From NCBI GenBank assembly GCA_013151015.1, contig JAADJA010000049.1, forward strand, positions 1 to 53,462: 53,462 bases of DNA, in the 5' to 3' direction. The notes under the pieces are model-generated. The model was not told the DNA's origin and ran no database searches. It worked only from the letters and a program-made list of their open reading frames with translations. Each line of letters starts with the position of its first letter. The first letter of the stretch is position 1. This document shows, one piece after another, positions 51,576 through 53,462 of this stretch. Origin of the DNA: Chlorobiota bacterium (lineage in GTDB: Bacteria; Bacteroidota; Bacteroidia; Bacteroidales; JAADJA01). A program made the position numbers and the translations under genes.

Positions 51576-53462
51576 TCAATATAAGCTTTTGACCCGTCGC
51601 AGGAAATCAGTCTTTTTCCTCAGGTTGGAAATTATGAAATTGTACTCTTCCCCTTCCTTGCTCCCTTTTACTTTCCGTTTGTCTTCCTTCATTTCCCTAA
51701 GGATCGTATTAAACTCGGTATTGGACGAAATAGACTGCATCAGGTTATTCCTGTAATTAAAATAGAACCAGTACCGCCCTTTTTCAAATTCGATATAAAT
51801 ATTCACCACATCGCCGGTCCGTTTCCTTGCGATTTCCACATAACCATCCACATATCTGTTTATCTGCTGTTTACCAATACTTCCTATCCCGAGCTGCCCA
51901 ATGGACACATAAGAGCGTGTCGCGGGGTTCCATTTGAATTTCAGGTCGGAGAAGAAAATAGTATGTTGCAGTTCACTTGGGTATCTTCTGAACTTGCCGA
52001 GCAAGCGTAAATCCCCGATACTCTTTTCGGCTGCTTTTTCGCCCATTATGTCAGAAAGCGCCTTGGTGAAAAAGGGCGTGTTCAAGCGTACCCCTTGCAG
52101 GTTTTTCCCTGAAATGTTTTCGACAAGCAAATCCATTGCTTTATCTTCAAAGGGGAAATCAATCCCAACGACCATCTGAAAGCTCGTTGAATCAGGGATA
52201 ATGTAATGCTTTGCGGCACCCACGGTTTCCAATTTCACCATGCCGAGATCGACCCCAAGTTCAAATTTCCCCTCAGCACTTAAAATACACTTTTTGCGGC
52301 CCAGGGAAATGTGGTTTCCTTCCAGGGATTTCCCCTTTAAGTATTCATAGCTCGAAATATGATAGGTTTCCGACTTTTTATCAAATGTGATAAACCCATC
52401 TGCCGCAAGCACAACTTGGTCGCTATTACCGCGCTTCTGCGCCAGGAACCCGGAATAAAACCGGTTGGATTCCTGTGAAAACACCAAGCCCGAGACCAAT
52501 TTGTCGCCTGCTACATTTTTAAGGTCTTTGTCGATCCCAAGGTAAATGTCTTTCGGGTTCACGTGACTGGTAAACTTCACCCAGTCCCTTGCCCCTGAAC
52601 TACAAGTATGGCGTATCCTGAAACCCCCATCAAATTCCAGGAACTCATCACTGGCCTTTAGGGTAATATCCCCAGAAAAATCGAAATCCATACTGATGGA
52701 AAACCCGGTGGTATCGGAAACGGTCCCTTTCCCAATGGTTTGAAACCCGGGATCGACACCTATTTCTTTCAACAGGATTTTTTGCCGGTACCCCGTTTCG
52801 TCCACATAATCATAATTACCGACCGCATTGTAATTTTTCCTACCGAGGATTTCAACCGTACCATCATATATTTCATGATTCTTTGTAACCGTATTCGCAA
52901 GTATTTTGGCATGTTCCAAAGGATCAAAATGGGCATCCCTTTCGATAACGATTTTCCTGTCAACAGGAAATATTGCCGCATCGGCCACCCTGATATACTT
53001 CACATCGCTGGCGTTGATAATGTAATCCTTTAGGTTATAGGTCGCAATGGTGGAAATAAAACGGAGGGAATCCTGGTCGGGATGGGTTGAAATAAACTCT
53101 GAGCCCTGTAAGGGGACATCCACCAATTCCCGAATCGTTAAATCATCGTATTGTGCCATCTCAGCCTCTTTTTCTGCACTGCCGATGGCAATCTCATACG
53201 AATCCATGAACCATTTAAACTCATCAATAGTACAGATATACTGGTTTACCGGGAAATCAACGATCGAAGCCCCACCATTGGACGCAAATTCCCCCTTACG
53301 TTCATTAAAATCAATATGCGATTTGTAATTGTGCGTTGCAAAAGCCGAAGCATCAAATTCTTTCGAGGTCAATTTAAAATCAGCCGAATCGGCAAAAATC
53401 TCATGCTGCTTAAACTTATAAAGCTTTGATTGCATCTCGGCATCTTCAAAACTCATCAAGCC
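51576..53462 (-). CDS. Large conserved protein of unknown function (3' part)
   Basis: The frame is open to the window end, so at least 628 C-terminal residues are seen and the start lies outside. The visible part contains no transmembrane helix and is built of many beta-strand repeats, such as HAKILANTVTKNHEIYDGTVEI, DFSGDITLKASDEFLEFDGG and LSAEGKFELGVDLGMVKLETVG. These recall the long beta-helix or LptD/OstA-like layered proteins of Bacteroidota envelopes. The C-terminus is charged (REMKEDKRKVKGSKEG). No catalytic motif was recognised. The family is undetermined. Confidence 0.55.
   Translation of the reverse strand, partial: GLMSFEDAEMQSKLYKFKQHEIFADSADFKLTSKEFDASAFATHNYKSHIDFNERKGEFASNGGASIVDFPVNQYICTIDEFKWFMDSYEIAIGSAEKEAEMAQYDDLTIRELVDVPLQGSEFISTHPDQDSLRFISTIATYNLKDYIINASDVKYIRVADAAIFPVDRKIVIERDAHFDPLEHAKILANTVTKNHEIYDGTVEILGRKNYNAVGNYDYVDETGYRQKILLKEIGVDPGFQTIGKGTVSDTTGFSISMDFDFSGDITLKASDEFLEFDGGFRIRHTCSSGARDWVKFTSHVNPKDIYLGIDKDLKNVAGDKLVSGLVFSQESNRFYSGFLAQKRGNSDQVVLAADGFITFDKKSETYHISSYEYLKGKSLEGNHISLGRKKCILSAEGKFELGVDLGMVKLETVGAAKHYIIPDSTSFQMVVGIDFPFEDKAMDLLVENISGKNLQGVRLNTPFFTKALSDIMGEKAAEKSIGDLRLLGKFRRYPSELQHTIFFSDLKFKWNPATRSYVSIGQLGIGSIGKQQINRYVDGYVEIARKRTGDVVNIYIEFEKGRYWFYFNYRNNLMQSISSNTEFNTILREMKEDKRKVKGSKEGEEYNFIISNLRKKTDFLRRVKSLY

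Overview
The window reads as a chromosomal segment of an anaerobic member of the Bacteroidota (Bacteroidia). Three things point there. Many starts are preceded by the Bacteroidota -7 box TAnnTTTG and Shine-Dalgarno sequences are rare. Flanking genes belong to types common in this phylum (PD40/TPR periplasmic protein, TapB-like protein, fused E1 dehydrogenase, TrpB2, Wzx and GT39-like enzymes). Intergenic spaces are rich in palindromic repeats. No rRNA, tRNA, CRISPR array or intact insertion sequence was recognised.

Left flank (1-18.6 kb): the end of a glycosyltransferase, a Wzx-type flippase, an alkaline phosphatase lipoprotein, a decayed toxin-antitoxin locus in a gene-poor stretch, a vWA-like membrane protein, a TapB-like secreted protein, FabG, an AlbA_2 regulator, TrpB2, MnmA, a GT39-like enzyme, a lipoprotein, a prolyl oligopeptidase and a YD-like repeat protein. 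TrpB2 is preceded by a classical-looking attenuator: a 21-codon leader ORF with three consecutive Trp codons, then an intrinsic terminator.

Centre (18.9-42.1 kb): a catabolic island for anaerobic aromatic degradation. A molybdenum 4-hydroxybenzoyl-CoA reductase (fused Fe-S/Mo subunit plus an FAD subunit carrying the diagnostic extra Cys loop) would give benzoyl-CoA. A class I ATP-dependent benzoyl-CoA reductase, in the gene order C-B-A-D, would reduce the ring. Dch, Had and Oah homologues would hydrate, oxidise and open it. A reversed-order 3-hydroxyacyl-CoA dehydrogenase/enoyl-CoA hydratase fusion, two thiolases and a glutaryl-CoA dehydrogenase would carry 3-hydroxypimelyl-CoA to acetyl-CoA. 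Inserted in the same operon is a second, unassigned module: a CoA ligase, a single BcrB-like double-cubane subunit, a ketopantoate-reductase-like dehydrogenase and a single ATP-dependent activator. This orphan module and the presence of a class I reductase in this phylum are the most novel content. No local regulator, ferredoxin, ETF or transporter is seen.

Right flank (42.4-53.5 kb): a fused 2-oxoacid dehydrogenase E1, a GT39-like membrane protein, a small conserved protein preceded by a heptamer tandem array, a large TPR/PD40 protein with a downstream terminator, PlsY, and the 3' part of a large protein that runs off the window.

All functions are inferred from reading sequence motifs; no database search was run.
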